Below are positions 47,889-54,940 of a stretch of 64,000 nucleotides of DNA, in pieces (positions within the stretch are counted from its first letter, which is position 1; each line of letters begins with the position of its first letter). The position numbers and the translations under genes are program-made. Location of the stretch: positions 124,001 through 188,000 of the forward strand of contig LFCK01000002.1 in NCBI GenBank assembly GCA_001189095.1, in the 5' to 3' direction. The notes beneath the pieces were generated by a model. That model had not been told where the DNA came from. It searched no databases and saw only the letters and a list, made by a program, of their open reading frames with translations. The stretch is from Parcubacteria bacterium C7867-001 (GTDB lineage Bacteria; Patescibacteria; Paceibacteria; UBA9973; UBA2103).

Positions 47889-48338
47889 ATGCAGAAAAAC
47901 ACTCTCGCTCCGAAGACTACCCGCATGAAGAGTCCGCGCATTGGTCGCGGTGGTAAGCGCGGCAAGACCTCTGGTCGCGGTACCAAAGGTCAGAATGCGC
48001 GCGCCGGCCATCGTAAGCGCCCTGAGATGCGCGATCTCATCAAGAAGATTCCGAAGCTTCGTGGTCATGGTAAGAACCGTGCTCGCACGGTCCGCGTCGA
48101 TCGTCTCGTCTACGTCCCTGTTTCTCTTGCAAAGCTCGAGGCTGCATTTTCAGCAGGGGACACCGTAACGTCGGCAACGCTCCTCAAGAAGGGTGTGTTG
48201 AAGGCAGTCTCTGGTCGCGCTCCACGAGCAAAAATACTTGGTTCAGAGGGTCTCACTAAGTCGCTTTCGGTCTCCGGTCTTGCGGCGTCAGCATCGGCGA
48301 AGAAAGCTATCGAAGCCGCTGGCGGCTCGCTTGCCTAA
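47889..48338 (+). CDS. rplO: Ribosomal protein uL15
   Basis: 149 residues. RIGRGGKRGKTSGRGTKGQNARAGHRKRPEM at about 17-45 and a C-terminal SVSGLAASASAKKAIEAAGG are typical L15. Start context TTTGT-ATG. secY begins one base after the stop. Confidence 0.97.
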   Translation: MQKNTLAPKTTRMKSPRIGRGGKRGKTSGRGTKGQNARAGHRKRPEMRDLIKKIPKLRGHGKNRARTVRVDRLVYVPVSLAKLEAAFSAGDTVTSATLLKKGVLKAVSGRAPRAKILGSEGLTKSLSVSGLAASASAKKAIEAAGGSLA

Positions 48339-48339
48339 G

Positions 48340-49620
48340 ATGTCTCCGATCTCGACCTTCTTCCATAAGCTCAAGCTCGTCTTCACGGATTCAGCGATTC
48401 GTAACCGCCTTCTATTCGTCGCAGCTGCGTTCGTCGTCTTCCGCTTTTTGTCCGCGGTTCCCATTCCGGGCATCGACCATTTCGCGCTCGAGCAATTCTT
48501 TTCGAATAATCAATTCTTCGGCCTCCTCTCGATTTTCTCGGGCGGCGGTTTTGCGCAGCTCTCTATCGTGATGCTCGGCGTCGGTCCCTACATCACCGCG
48601 TCCATCATCATGCAGCTCGCAACCGTCATCTCATCGAAGGTGAAGGCGATGTACACGGAAGAAGGAGAGGCAGGACGCACGAAGTTCATCGCGCTTTCTC
48701 GTACCATCACCATCCCACTCGCCATTCTTCAGGGTGTTGCGTTCCTCTCGCTTCTTGAGAGTCAGGGAATTATCACGAGCCTCACGCCGTTCGCGTTTGC
48801 TGTGAACGTCTTCCTTATCGCGGCCGGTTCGATGCTTCTCATGTGGATGGGCGAACTCATGACCGAATTTGGTATCGGCAACGGCGTTTCCCTCATTATC
48901 TTTGCGGGAATCATCTCAGGTCTTCCTGCAGGTATTTCCCAGACTATTTTCACCGCGACAGCGGCAGATATTCCGGCATACCTCGGATTCTTCATCCTCG
49001 CGCTCGCTGCTATTTACGCGGTCATCATGGTTTCCGAAGCTGAGCGTTCGATTCCTATCGCCTACGCGCGTCAGGTCCGTGGTGCCGCTGCAGCTACTGG
49101 CGCAGCAACCTATCTCCCGATCCGTCTTCTTCAGGCTGGCGTGATTCCTATTATCTTCGCGCTCTCACTCCTCCTTCTTCCGCAGATGGCGCTTGCAGGC
49201 CTCTCGGCTATTGGGGTTCAGGGTATATCCGGTGTTGTCTCCGCATACACGGCCTTTACGAACAATCCATGGGCACACAGCGCGGTTTACTTCGTGCTTG
49301 TGGTTATCTTCACGTATTTCTACACCTCTATTACCTTCGAACCGCATCGCGTCGCCGATAACCTTCAGAAGTCGGGTGCATTCATTCCGGGTGTTCGTCC
49401 GGGTCGCGAGACCGAAGCCTACATTGGTAATGTGGTGAATCGCGTCACCCTTCCGGGCGCAGTCTTCCTCGGTGCGATCGCGGTCGTTCCGTTCGTTGTG
49501 CAGGGTATTACCGGCATCACCGCGATTCTGGTCGGCGGTACGGCACTTCTCATCGCGGTCACGGTACTCCTCGACCTCATCCGAAAAATAGACGCACAGA
49601 TTTCGCTCCGCGAATACTAG
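48340..49620 (+). CDS. secY: Protein translocase subunit SecY
   Basis: 426 residues with ten TM helices. Start at the ATG at 48340, one base after rplO; a longer frame overlaps rplO. Visible: FRFLSAVPIPGIDHFALEQF (TM1 and plug region), GVGPYITASIIMQL (TM2), GELMTEFGIGNGVSLIIFAGI, AERSIPIAYARQVRG (cytosolic loop with conserved Arg), and PGVRPGRETEAYI near the C-terminal domain. Forms the Sec channel with SecE and SecG (not in this window). All secreted proteins here would depend on it. Confidence 0.97.
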   Translation: MSPISTFFHKLKLVFTDSAIRNRLLFVAAAFVVFRFLSAVPIPGIDHFALEQFFSNNQFFGLLSIFSGGGFAQLSIVMLGVGPYITASIIMQLATVISSKVKAMYTEEGEAGRTKFIALSRTITIPLAILQGVAFLSLLESQGIITSLTPFAFAVNVFLIAAGSMLLMWMGELMTEFGIGNGVSLIIFAGIISGLPAGISQTIFTATAADIPAYLGFFILALAAIYAVIMVSEAERSIPIAYARQVRGAAAATGAATYLPIRLLQAGVIPIIFALSLLLLPQMALAGLSAIGVQGISGVVSAYTAFTNNPWAHSAVYFVLVVIFTYFYTSITFEPHRVADNLQKSGAFIPGVRPGRETEAYIGNVVNRVTLPGAVFLGAIAVVPFVVQGITGITAILVGGTALLIAVTVLLDLIRKIDAQISLREY

Positions 49621-49647
49621 AAAAAGCCGGCCACACGCCGGTTTTTT
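49621..49647 (+). terminator. Terminator of secY block
   Basis: CCGGC/GCCGG stem with A and T flanks and TTTTTT. TAGATT, the predicted adk -10, follows at 49657-49662. Confidence 0.7.
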
Positions 49648-49668
49648 CATTTATGCTAGATTAATCAC

Positions 49669-50247
49669 ATGACTGACACACCCAAGACCGTTTTCTTCAT
49701 CGGTAAGCCGGGCTCCGGAAAGGGGACTCAGGCGAAGCTTCTCGCAGCCAAGACGGGCTGGACCATCCTTGCCTCAGGCGCCCAGTTTCGAGAGATAGCG
49801 AAGGAAGAGAGCTTGCTTGGTCGGAAAGTTGAAGAAGCGCTTGCACAGGGTCTCCTCATGCCGCACTGGTTCGCGATGTATCTCTATCAGCGCGCGCTCT
49901 TTTCCGTGCCGGAGGACCAGAGCATTGTCTTCGATGGTTTCAATCGTAAGCTTGCGGAAGCGGAACTCAACATCGCAACGCTCGAGTGGCTCGGACGTCC
50001 GTTCGTGGTACTCAATATTCAGGTATCGGACGAGCATGTAAAGGAGCGTCTCGCTGAGCGAGCGAAGACCTCCGGCCGTTCGGACGATCGTCAGGATGCC
50101 TTCGACGAGCGCCTCGATGAATACCGTGCACATACCACGCAGTCCATCGACCTCTTCCGCGAGAAGCACTCACTCATTGATATTAATGGCGAACAGACGC
50201 CGGAGGAAGTCTTTGCGGATATCTGCAAAGCGCTCAATTTAGAATGA
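49669..50247 (+). CDS. adk: Adenylate kinase (short-LID form)
   Basis: 192 residues. P-loop GKPGSGKGTQ at 12-21, SGAQFREIAKEES (NMP-binding side), FDGFNRKLAEAE (the DGFPR segment, here with N in place of P) and ERLAERAKTSGRSDDRQDAFDERL (short LID, no zinc Cys). It balances AMP, ADP and ATP. TAGATT ends 6 nt before the ATG; predicted leaderless. Its stop overlaps the map start (ATGA), the classic secY-adk-map order. Confidence 0.93.
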   Translation: MTDTPKTVFFIGKPGSGKGTQAKLLAAKTGWTILASGAQFREIAKEESLLGRKVEEALAQGLLMPHWFAMYLYQRALFSVPEDQSIVFDGFNRKLAEAELNIATLEWLGRPFVVLNIQVSDEHVKERLAERAKTSGRSDDRQDAFDERLDEYRAHTTQSIDLFREKHSLIDINGEQTPEEVFADICKALNLE

Positions 50248-51014
50248 TTGCACGCACTACCGAAGAGAAAGAGGGAATTACTGAGTCGGGTCGCCGGCTC
50301 GGTGCGGTACTTGCGGAGCTGCGTCGACATGTTGCGCCGGGTGTTTCCACGAAAGAACTCGATGACATCGCGGAAAAGATGATTCTCGAAGGCGGCGACC
50401 TACCAGCGTTCAAAGGATATACACCGGAAGGCGCACCACGCCCCTATCCGGCAGCACTGTGCCTTTCCGTGAATGATGAGGTGGTTCACGGCATTCCGAA
50501 CGAGCAGCCAAAAACTCTGAAGGAAGGCGATATCGTCTCACTCGACCTCGGTCTCATACATAAAGGGTTCGTATCAGACGCCGCTATTACCGTCGGTGTC
50601 GGCGCAGTTTCGAAGGAGGCACAGGAACTCATGAACACCACTGAAAATGCGCTTGCGGCGGGAATCGCTGCAGCGAAGGTTGGTGGGCGCGTGGGCGACA
50701 TTTCTCATGCGATAGAGCAAGAATATAAGGGTACGAAGTTCTCAATCGTAAAAGTGCTGGGCGGCCACGGCGTGGGCGGTCATGTTCACGAAGAGCCGTT
50801 CGTCGCTAATTTCGGCCACGCGGGAACCGGCGAGGAGCTCGTTGAGGGTATGGTACTCGCGCTCGAACCGATTGCGACAGCAGGCAAGGGAACGGTGACG
50901 ATTGCCGCAGACGGCTATACGTATCGCACGAAGGACGGCTCCATCGCTGCGCATTTCGAGCACACCATTCTCATCGAGAAGGATGGCGCACGGGTTCTTA
51001 CGGAAGTAGCGTAA
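50244..51014 (+). CDS. map: Methionine aminopeptidase type I
   Basis: 256 residues. Metal ligands Asp101 and Asp112 (SLDLGLIHKGFVSDAA), His175 (GGHGVGGHVHE), Glu208 (ALEPIA) and Glu239 (HFEHT) and the substrate His82 are all present. It removes initiator Met from nascent chains. It overlaps adk by 4 nt, so the two are translationally coupled. No zinc-finger extension. Confidence 0.97.
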   Translation: MIARTTEEKEGITESGRRLGAVLAELRRHVAPGVSTKELDDIAEKMILEGGDLPAFKGYTPEGAPRPYPAALCLSVNDEVVHGIPNEQPKTLKEGDIVSLDLGLIHKGFVSDAAITVGVGAVSKEAQELMNTTENALAAGIAAAKVGGRVGDISHAIEQEYKGTKFSIVKVLGGHGVGGHVHEEPFVANFGHAGTGEELVEGMVLALEPIATAGKGTVTIAADGYTYRTKDGSIAAHFEHTILIEKDGARVLTEVA

Positions 51015-51029
51015 TCATCGTGCCTGCGC

Positions 51030-51090
51030 TATAGTGCCCCCATTAGCCGCGAGGCCCTGCCTGCCGGTAGGCAGGATTTTTTATTTCTGT
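51030..51090 (+). promoter_or_regulatory. ndk promoter and leader with terminator-like hairpin
   Basis: TATAGT at 51030-51035; then a 7-bp CCTGCCT stem (51056-51062 with 51069-51075), ATTTTTTATTT and CTGT-ATG at 51091. The hairpin plus T-run lies wholly inside the leader, so it is a candidate attenuator or a standby element. Confidence 0.55.
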
Positions 51091-51567
51091 ATGGCACATC
51101 CAAAAGAAGAGAAGACGCTTATCATCCTCAAGCCAGACGCGGTTCACCGCGGCTTTCTAGGAGAGGTCGTTACGCGCTTCGAGCGCAAAGGTCTCAAGAT
51201 TATCGGCATGAAGATGATGCAACTCGAGGACGCGGCGCTTGAGGCCCACTACGCGCACATCAAGGATAAGCCGTTCTTCGGCGGCATCAAGAACTTCATG
51301 AAAGATGCTCCGGTCGTCGTCATGGCGCTCTCTGGGATTAATGCCGTTTCCGCGACCCGCGTCATCGTAGGTCCTACGAATGGCGCTGAGGCTCCTGCAG
51401 GCACCATCCGCGGCGATTTCTCGCTCTCCATTCAGTCGAATCTCGTCCACGCTTCGGATAGCGTTGATGGAGGTATTGAGGAAGTAAGCCGTTTCTTTGC
51501 GGAGAATGAGCTCTTCGACTACAAGCGAAACGACTTCAACTATATCCACGCCGACGAGGCGTTTTAG
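51091..51567 (+). CDS. ndk: Nucleoside diphosphate kinase
   Basis: 158 residues from the ATG at 51091 (MAHPKEEKTLIILKPDAV). The active-site segment is SNLVHASDS with His120; the usual GSDS is ASDS here. An insertion around 85-125 relative to E. coli Ndk accounts for the greater length. It transfers the gamma phosphate between nucleotides. It ends 8 nt before the -10 region of the putative RNA gene. Confidence 0.95.
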   Translation: MAHPKEEKTLIILKPDAVHRGFLGEVVTRFERKGLKIIGMKMMQLEDAALEAHYAHIKDKPFFGGIKNFMKDAPVVVMALSGINAVSATRVIVGPTNGAEAPAGTIRGDFSLSIQSNLVHASDSVDGGIEEVSRFFAENELFDYKRNDFNYIHADEAF

Positions 51568-51572
51568 GGCTT

Positions 51573-51581
51573 TGCTATAAT
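51573..51581 (+). promoter_or_regulatory. Extended -10 promoter of putative RNA gene
   Basis: TGCTATAAT (TG at -15/-14 plus a perfect TATAAT at 51576-51581) with no good -35. Transcription should begin near G51589, the first base of the P1 helix. Confidence 0.75.
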
Positions 51582-51588
51582 AGGTATA

Positions 51589-51757
51589 GGCCGCTCCGAT
51601 AAACGCAACTTGCTCATTTTTAGGGAGTCTTAGATTCACGTGCGTCTGCAAAGCGTTTGCTTTCAATGACCACGATGCGGACACCCACGTGGCATACAAA
51701 AGTTGCCACACCGGAGCGGCCAACGAGAAAACCGACACTTTCGTGTCGGTTTTCTCG
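51589..51757 (+). ncRNA. Putative structured noncoding RNA, class unknown
   Basis: No reading frame or ribosome site. The region folds as one long interrupted hairpin: P1 10 bp (51589-51598 with 51712-51721), P2 7 bp (51605-51611 with 51700-51706), P3 6 bp (51637-51642 with 51686-51691), P4 6 bp with one G-U (51644-51649 with 51677-51682) and P5 5 bp (51650-51654 with 51659-51663, GTTT loop). A perfect 15-bp terminator stem (51724-51738 with 51743-51757) follows. The rod with internal bulges recalls 6S RNA, but no SRP, RNase P, tmRNA or riboswitch core is visible. Confidence 0.7.
51724..51757 (+). terminator. Terminator of putative RNA gene
   Basis: 15-bp perfect stem with TTTC loop; the right arm includes TTTT. 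Confidence 0.85.
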
Positions 51758-51779
51758 TGGCTCGTGCTAAATTATTTCT

Positions 51780-52139
51780 ATGCGTACGCACTGGCTCTTC
51801 GGAGCACTTTTTCTTTCTGTTCTGCTTGCGGGGCTTGAAATGTGGGCTATTGAAAATTATCTCTTCTGGCGATACGTCTGGTTCGATATTCCGATGCATT
51901 ACCTCGGAGGCATCGCCATCGCTGTCTTCGTCCTCGCCTTACTGAAGCGCGACCGATCGTTCCTGTTCCTTCTTGTGGTTACGGCCGCTTATCTAGGGTG
52001 GGAGATCTTTGAGTACGTCTACGGTCTTCCGCGCGAAGCGAACTATGTACTCGACACGATACAGGATCTCGTCATGGACTCGATGGGCGGACTTACGGCG
52101 TACGTCGTTGCGCACTTCTCGCTATGGCGCTCAAACTAA
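51780..52139 (+). CDS. Small integral membrane protein (119 aa)
   Basis: 119 residues with about four TM helices (about 5-25, 36-56, 60-76, 98-115). It contains WFDIPMHYLGGIA and YLGWEIFEYVYG, which resemble the conserved D-x-x-x-H and W-E-x-x-E patterns of small YjdF/VanZ-like membrane families; the match is not certain. TAAATT ends 6 nt before the ATG. It overlaps the next gene by 16 nt, so they are an operon. Confidence 0.78.
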   Translation: MRTHWLFGALFLSVLLAGLEMWAIENYLFWRYVWFDIPMHYLGGIAIAVFVLALLKRDRSFLFLLVVTAAYLGWEIFEYVYGLPREANYVLDTIQDLVMDSMGGLTAYVVAHFSLWRSN

Positions 52140-53497
52140 CTTTTTTCGGCGGGGCAGGCATTGTCACTGGTTCGAACTTTCTGGTTGAAAACGATACGGG
52201 CGCGCAGGTTCTTCTTGATTGCGGCATGGAGCAGGGGAGGGACTACATTATGGAAGACACGTACGGTCCGTTTCCGTTTGAGGCAGCTGAGCTGTCAGCG
52301 GTTGTCATTACGCACGCACACCTTGATCATGTGGGCCGCGGCCCGAAGCTTATGAAGGCGGGATACACGGGAAAGATATATATGACGGCACCAACACGCG
52401 ATCTTTCAGAAGCAATACTGCGCGATAGTGTGAACATTCTTGCGCAAGAGGCGGAGCAGCGCGGTATTGCGCCATTATACGAGGCGGTGGATGTCGATGC
52501 ATTTCTCGCACATATCGAGACGGTTGAATATCACGAAGAAAAGGAAATAGGGAAGGGGGTGTCCGTGTATCTGCGCAATACGGGACATATCCTCGGTTCG
52601 GCCAGCGTCCGCCTCAAGGATGCGGACGGTACAACTTTTGCGCTTACGAGCGATATCGGCAACTCGCCGTCAGTTCTCCTACCTGACGCTGAGCCCGTTA
52701 CGGATGCCGAGGCCATCCTTATCGAAAGTGTGTATGGCGACCGCACGAATCCCGAAAAGGAGAATCGTGAACAACTCCTTGGCGAAACCCTCGCTCGCGC
52801 GATTGCGCGTGGAGGAACCATCCTCATGCCAGCGTTTTCTATTGAGCGCACGCAGGTGCTTCTCTATGAAATTGGGAAGCTCATCGAAGCGGGAACTATC
52901 CCCGAGATTCCCGTCTTTCTCGACTCACCACTCGCGATAGCGGTAACGAATGTGTATGAAAAATGGGGCCCGACCTACTTCAAAAAAGAGCGCTTCGAGA
53001 AGAATCTCTTCGACTTTCCTTTTCTTACGGAAACACGCTCGCGCGAGGAGTCAGAGGATATAGAGAAAGCTGCGGGCGTGAAGATAATCATGGCAGGCGC
53101 TGGTATGAGTCATGGTGGACGCATCGGGAAGTGGGAGCAGCGCTATTTACCAGAAGAGACGACAACCCTTCTCATTGTTGGCTATCAGGCTCCAGGAACG
53201 CCAGGACGCCTGCTTCAGGACGGTGCAAAGCATGTTCGCATTCAAGGACGAGAGGTAGAGGTACGCGCGACTACCGAGACACTGCATGGGTGGTCAGGGC
53301 ACGCAGACCGAGACGGACTACTGCGCTTTGCCGAAGCGTGCCTCCCGACAGCAAAGACCTTCTTCGTCGGTCTTGGTGAACCAGCAAGTCAACGCTTCCT
53401 CGCGCAACGCATCCATGACTATCTTGGAACAAAGGCAATCGTTGCAGTGAAAGGGGAGTCGTTCCGTATAGCAAAAGGCCGCGTGATACGCTTGTAG
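52124..53497 (+). CDS. Beta-CASP metallo-beta-lactamase RNA hydrolase family protein
   Basis: 457 residues. An MBL core with HAHLDH (His64, His66, Asp68, His69), a later NTGHILGSASV and SDIG, a beta-CASP insert (about 200-385; GGTILMPAFSIERTQVLL, FLDSPLAIAVTNVYEKW) and C-terminal HGWSGHADRDGL complete the KH-less YsxJ/CPSF73-like architecture. Such enzymes are RNA endo- or exonucleases. With RNase Y it suggests an RNA-decay set. It starts inside the end of the 119-aa membrane gene. Confidence 0.92.
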   Translation: MALKLTFFGGAGIVTGSNFLVENDTGAQVLLDCGMEQGRDYIMEDTYGPFPFEAAELSAVVITHAHLDHVGRGPKLMKAGYTGKIYMTAPTRDLSEAILRDSVNILAQEAEQRGIAPLYEAVDVDAFLAHIETVEYHEEKEIGKGVSVYLRNTGHILGSASVRLKDADGTTFALTSDIGNSPSVLLPDAEPVTDAEAILIESVYGDRTNPEKENREQLLGETLARAIARGGTILMPAFSIERTQVLLYEIGKLIEAGTIPEIPVFLDSPLAIAVTNVYEKWGPTYFKKERFEKNLFDFPFLTETRSREESEDIEKAAGVKIIMAGAGMSHGGRIGKWEQRYLPEETTTLLIVGYQAPGTPGRLLQDGAKHVRIQGREVEVRATTETLHGWSGHADRDGLLRFAEACLPTAKTFFVGLGEPASQRFLAQRIHDYLGTKAIVAVKGESFRIAKGRVIRL

Positions 53498-53498
53498 T

Positions 53499-53672
53499 AT
53501 GGGACTCGAGAATACAAATTCAAGGAAGGATACGTGGCGAGCACAAGATAGTGCTCGACGCGCAGAAGAACATATCCGCAAACATCGGATTCCGGGCATG
53601 AAGAAATGGATCACTAAGTTGCGCGGCGGAGAGGCGAATCAAACAGATACTCCTGGAGACACGGTGCATTGA
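53499..53672 (+). CDS. 57-aa basic orphan protein
   Basis: A 58-codon frame starting one base after the beta-CASP stop. The product is polar and basic (SRKDTWRAQDSARRAEEHIRKHR), with no hydrophobic segment. The stop-start spacing of one base and the terminator directly after its stop support it as the last gene of the operon, but it has no Shine-Dalgarno of its own. Possibly RNA-binding given its charge and neighbour; unproven. Confidence 0.55.
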   Translation: MGLENTNSRKDTWRAQDSARRAEEHIRKHRIPGMKKWITKLRGGEANQTDTPGDTVH

Positions 53673-53702
53673 AAAACCGGCCCGCGATGCGGGCCGGTTT
53701 TT
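53672..53702. terminator. Bidirectional terminator
   Basis: 14-bp AAAAACCGGCCCGC stem with GAT loop, TTTTTCTTTT tail; shared with the convergent rplT. Confidence 0.9.
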
Positions 53703-53711
53703 CTTTTCGTA

Positions 53712-54059
53712 TTAGGATGCTTTCGCGCTGATGCGCTTGAAGACTTCTGGGTGCTCGGTAGCAAACGTCGCGAGGACTTTGCGGTCGAGTAGGACGCCGT
53801 TCTTCTTGAGACCCGAGATGAACGTGCTGTAGCTCTTGCCGCCGTTCTCGCGGATTGCTGCGTTCAAGCGGACGATCCAGAGCTGGCGGTACTCGTTCTT
53901 CTTGTCGCGGCGGTTGGCGAATGCCTGCTTGCCTGCGTGGACGAGGGACTCGTACGCTGCCTTCTCCTTCTTTGAGCGTCCATGGCGGTAGCCCTTCGCC
54001 ATCTTGAGGATGGTGCGGCGGGTCTTAGCGGACTGAACTCCTCCTTTTACTCGTGGCAT
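53712..54059 (-). CDS. rplT: Ribosomal protein bL20
   Basis: 115 residues. MPRVKGGVQSAKTRRTILKMAKGYRHGRSKKEKAAYESLVHAGKQAF and RQLWIVRLNAAIRENG are diagnostic. L20 is an early 50S assembly protein and, in several bacteria, represses its own infC-rpmI-rplT operon. It starts 10 nt after rpmI. Confidence 0.97.
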   Translation of the reverse strand: MPRVKGGVQSAKTRRTILKMAKGYRHGRSKKEKAAYESLVHAGKQAFANRRDKKNEYRQLWIVRLNAAIRENGGKSYSTFISGLKKNGVLLDRKVLATFATEHPEVFKRISAKAS

Positions 54060-54069
54060 ATGAAAGTAA

Positions 54070-54267
54070 TTACTGAGCCTTAGGTGCGCCCGGAAGGAAA
54101 CGCTTCCTGAGCTGCGGGCTGAACGTCAAAGAAACTGCGCGCTTCTTGGCGTTCTTGGTGCGGCTGCGCTCCTTTGCATTGAAATGGTCCTGACCGGCCT
54201 TGCGGGCGACAAGCTTTCCTTTGCGAGTGACGCGTATTCGTTTGGTAAATGATTTGTTGGTTTTCAT
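54070..54267 (-). CDS. rpmI: Ribosomal protein bL35
   Basis: 65 residues. MKTNKSFTKRIRVTRKGKLVARKAGQDHFNAKERSRTKN and a C-terminal LRKRFLPGAPK fit L35. Its ATG overlaps the infC stop (ATGA), so translation is coupled. Confidence 0.95.
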   Translation of the reverse strand: MKTNKSFTKRIRVTRKGKLVARKAGQDHFNAKERSRTKNAKKRAVSLTFSPQLRKRFLPGAPKAQ

Positions 54268-54830
54268 GGTTGTGGTGCAGCAGGAGCCTTAGAGCTTGCC
54301 TTCGCATCTCGCTCGATGACGCCGGCAAATCCTTTCGGGGACTTCGCGACCGGTTCAGCGATCTTGTACGCGTAGGGAACCAAGAGCAGGAACTTCTCGA
54401 GACGGGTTTTGAGGAAGGCCTCATCCATACCCTTATAGCGACCCTTGAGGAAGAGCTCCGCGCGAACGCGGTGTCCTTCGGCAAGCCACTCAGCGGCCTT
54501 TTTGGCCTTGAGACGCATGTCGTTTTCTCCGGTCCCGACCTTGATCTGGACCTCCTTGGTCTCCGATACCTTGGCCTTCGAGCGCGCAGCGCTCTCCTTC
54601 TTTTTCTGCTCGTACTGAAACTTACCATAATCCATGACTTTGGCAACCGGAGGGACGGCTGAGGGGGAGATCTCGATGAGGTCGAGGCCGGCCGCTTGGG
54701 CGGCCTTGAGGGCGTCTGCAGCCGAAAGGAGGCCGAGGTTCTCTCCATCGGCCCCTATGACGCGGAGTTCCCGCGCGGTTATTTCGCGATTTATGCGGAT
54801 CTTTTCGTTCGACGAGGCCAAAGTGGACAA
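54264..54830 (-). CDS. infC: Translation initiation factor IF-3 (TTG start)
   Basis: About 185-188 residues. INREITARELRVIGADGENLGLLS opens the N-domain and IDLxEISPSAVPPVAKVMDYGKFQYEQKKKE leads into the C-domain. No ATG exists before residue 66, so initiation must use a rare codon: TTG at 54830 or, better placed, TTG at 54821, 9 nt after the TATATT box (54831-54836). Rare start codons on infC allow IF-3 to repress itself. IF-3 checks the start codon and splits subunits. The C-terminus has a PAAPQP tail. Confidence 0.95.
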   Translation of the reverse strand: MSTLASSNEKIRINREITARELRVIGADGENLGLLSAADALKAAQAAGLDLIEISPSAVPPVAKVMDYGKFQYEQKKKESAARSKAKVSETKEVQIKVGTGENDMRLKAKKAAEWLAEGHRVRAELFLKGRYKGMDEAFLKTRLEKFLLLVPYAYKIAEPVAKSPKGFAGVIERDAKASSKAPAAPQP

Positions 54831-54940
54831 AATATAGCACGTAAATAGGCCATAAACAAGACGACAGAGGAAGGGACCGAGCGTAGTATGGCGTCAGGGT
54901 CGGATAGCTCCGACACGAACATGTAAGAAAGGATACGGCT

